DNA of 64,000 nt, from assembly GCA_963665015.2 (NCBI GenBank), contig CAXXSY010000004.1:2418001-2482000 (forward strand), in the 5' to 3' direction. The position numbers and the translations under genes are program-made. The stretch comes from G963662655 sp963665015 (GTDB lineage Bacteria; Cloacimonadota; Cloacimonadia; Cloacimonadales; JAIOQZ01). Position 1 is the first letter of the stretch. Each line of letters begins with the position of its first letter. The notes beneath the pieces were generated by a model, which made no database searches, had not been told where the DNA came from, and saw only the letters and a program-made list of their open reading frames with translations. Below are positions 59,981 through 64,000 of this stretch, one piece after another.

Positions 59981-60290
59981 CATCTCCGCCCGGCAGATTC
60001 GTTCGTATCAAGCTCCAGAGTTCCGAAGGAACGACAGATTTTAGCCCGTGGCGTAAGCCATGGGAAACCGCGCACCAACCACAAGCCCTCCGCCCTGCAG
60101 ATTCGTTCGATCGCGAGCGCAACCGTGGTGTTGTACACCTTTATTTCCATGTCCGGTAGTCAGGAAGGTGTACTATATCCACGGCGGAGCGAGCGATCGG
60201 ACGAAGATGCGGGTGGGTAAAGACTGCGCCCGACCTCCTCCCTGCTCCCTCTTCCCGCTTGCGGGAGAGGGTCTGGGGTGAGGGTCTCTT
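59981..60290. repeat. Repeat mosaic with family F hairpin and family A copy 3
   Basis: A truncated family A head (59985-60006) precedes a family F hairpin CCCGTGGC-GTAA-GCCATGGG (60045-60064), then a full family A copy (60085-60218) with inner stem CCGTGGTGTTGTACACCTT (60123-60141) and AAGGTGTACTATATCCACGG (60165-60184), and a GGGAGAGGGTCTGGGGTGAG element (60263-60282). The arms pair perfectly around the changed bases when compared with copy 1. Confidence 0.8.
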
Positions 60291-60438
60291 TTTCTCCTGC
60301 AAATCGTGATGGGATTCGAGTTATTACCTTCGGCAAAACTCACAGATTCAGACAGGGAAAGGTGATGCCGAGCTGGAACTCGGCGGTCCGACAGAGAGCG
60401 ACCACCTCCCTCTCCTGTCTCCTATCTTCTATAAAAAA
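60291..60438. repeat. Inverted family E element and gap before the cold-shock gene
   Basis: GATGCCGAGCTGGAACTCGG (60364-60383) is an inverted family E copy in which the stem reads GCCGAG/CTCGGC instead of GCCAAG/CTTGGC: two bases replaced together. The rest of the 630-base gap between ygiQ and the cold-shock gene shows no gene. Confidence 0.65.
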
Positions 60439-60471
60439 ACACCGCAGGGATTGTCCAGTTCCCTGCGGTGT
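60439..60471 (-). terminator. Terminator of the cold-shock gene
   Basis: ACACCGCAGGGA (60439-60450) pairs over 12 bases with TCCCTGCGGTGT (60460-60471); on the minus strand the stem is followed by a run of T residues (complement of 60431-60439). Confidence 0.9.
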
Positions 60472-60495
60472 ATGCATTAAACGGAGATGGGAGGA

Positions 60496-60723
60496 TCAGC
60501 CGTTGCTTGAGAGCGGATTCAGGCGGATGATGTTGATCGCCTGAATTCCTTTATCTGTATTCATGAGATCAAATTCGACGTCTTCGTTAGGATACAGGAC
60601 TTTCAGCTCTGTCGGATTCTTGGTGACAATCGATTTCCAGTGTACGAAATATTCCGTATTGTCGGCGGACAGGATGAAACCGTATCCCTTGTTGCTGTTA
60701 AACCATTTTACTTTGCCTTTCAT
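60496..60723 (-). CDS. Cold-shock domain protein
   Basis: 75 residues, a single five-stranded cold-shock domain. It starts MKGKVKWFNSNKGYGFI with the RNP-1-type KGYGFI; RNP-2 reads EYFVHW in place of VFVHxS, and the histidine is kept. The loop after strand three (IVTKNPTELKVLYPNEDVEF) is longer than in CspA. It should bind single-stranded RNA or DNA. A strong terminator follows; the ribosome binding site is AAGGAG just upstream. A cold-induced role is inferred from the family only. Confidence 0.9.
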   Translation of the reverse strand: MKGKVKWFNSNKGYGFILSADNTEYFVHWKSIVTKNPTELKVLYPNEDVEFDLMNTDKGIQAINIIRLNPLSSNG

Positions 60724-60797
60724 GATGCTCCTTCGCTTGATGCAAATTCATAGATACAACGCCGGACCGGCACCGCCGTTACGACAAATTAGAAAAA

Positions 60798-60822
60798 AGC
60801 CCGGAAGAATTTCTCCCGGGCT
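60798..60822 (-). terminator. Terminator of ppdK
   Basis: AGCCCGG (60798-60804) pairs with CCGGGCT (60816-60822), and on the minus strand a TTTTTTCTAATT tail follows. It separates ppdK from the cold-shock gene. Confidence 0.85.
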
Positions 60823-60830
60823 CATATTCG

Positions 60831-63569
<2,739 letters not shown>

Positions 63570-63858
63570 GAACGTTCCTCCTTGTGATTTATCATTCATT
63601 TTTCTTCTTTTTAAATTCGATAAATTTTGTCGGGGCAATCATGTCAAATCAAAATTCGGTGTAGTGACCACGATCCGTCCTGACAACTCTGAATTGCCGG
63701 CGATATCGTCTGTAAGCATGGTGATTAGCTCGAAACAATTCGCGTTGATACACATATAACGCACCGGCATTCTCAACGTTTCACGCGTATCGACGCTAGC
63801 TGTTCCTTCGTGTTACCCCGGTTCTTTTCTGGCAGCGAACTCTCTTTCTTTCAGTGAT

Positions 63859-63887
63859 ATATTAATCGAGAATTGTCCACTTGACAA
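63859..63887 (-). promoter_or_regulatory. Candidate sigma70 promoter of ppdK
   Basis: On the minus strand TTGTCA (63882-63887) and TAATAT (63859-63864) are separated by 17 bases. The implied leader to the ppdK ATG is about 280 bases. No other gene is seen between 63570 and 64000, and I find no riboswitch or repeat there. Confidence 0.5.
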
Positions 63888-64000
63888 ACAATTACGACAA
63901 AAAACGAATCGCTATCGATCAGAAGAATTTGTGAATCTGGCATGTGCTTTCCCCGATAGCTTTTCTTGCGGCACAAGACGCGGCAAAAACCCGTTTTTTA

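Noticed and set aside
63881..63908. A TTGACA on the plus strand near the right edge
   Set aside because: The hexamer 17 bases downstream (ACGAAT) is a poor -10; the same region forms a better minus-strand promoter for ppdK.

Overview
The window reads as a chromosome segment of a diderm (Gram-negative) bacterium of the FCB superphylum, most like Cloacimonadota; the taxon is an inference. The reasons are four large secreted proteins that end in the same C-terminal sorting module (YPNPFNPE ... YNVKGQ ... SSGVY ... K), a TonB-dependent receptor, and lipid A / LPS genes (lpxB, a DUF374 acyltransferase, an LptF/G permease, GT4 and GT9 glycosyltransferases). Genes are G+C-rich, mostly with strong AAGGAG-type ribosome binding sites. 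No rRNA, tRNA, CRISPR array or transposase was seen.

Layout. 1-6.6 kb: the end of a PAS protein, an EamA transporter, a secreted protein, a small membrane protein, an aminotransferase, a DUF374 acyltransferase and lpxB. 6.9-17.5 kb (plus strand): an unusual receiver-like/PEP-synthase-type ATP-grasp protein, two tandem paralogous secreted proteins of about 960 residues, and a putative HExxxH metallopeptidase. 18-24.2 kb (minus): LptF/G permease, GT4, GT9, serC, trmO, then a response regulator/PP2C phosphatase. 24.3-27.9 kb: a large periplasmic-binding hybrid histidine kinase. 27.9-33.3 kb (minus): a tightly packed housekeeping operon (e(P4)-like phosphatase, mini zinc-ribbon, MBL hydrolase, DUF1232, rdgB, phosphohexomutase, radical SAM). 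33.4-40.9 kb: two cheW-MCP pairs that share an almost identical MCP signalling end and terminator. 41.5-46.1 kb (plus): BMP lipoprotein, hybrid kinase and nitroreductase, overlapping and probably one operon. 46.1-47.8 kb: an AT-rich accessory insert, bracketed by two copies of the nitroreductase 3-prime end, carrying one membrane-anchored protein with a DeoR-type sensor fold. 48.1-56.3 kb: a TonB receptor and, divergently, a 1826-residue C25 (gingipain-family) protein. 56.8-63.6 kb: ispF, a TauE/SafE permease, ygiQ, a cold-shock protein and ppdK.

The longer gaps hold mosaics of at least six short palindromic repeat families. In several families the two stem arms change together between copies, so selection appears to act on the hairpin rather than the primary sequence. 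This dispersed system, together with the AT-rich insert at 46.1-47.8 kb, is the least explained material in the window.

How genes work together: lpxB, the DUF374 acyltransferase, LptF/G, GT4 and GT9 build and export LPS; the TonB receptor, sorting-tail proteins and C25 protein serve the cell surface; the two hybrid kinases, the RR/PP2C protein, two MCPs and two CheWs form a dense sensing cluster; PPDK and the PPDK-like protein are two different members of the PEP-utilising ATP-grasp superfamily at opposite ends of the window.
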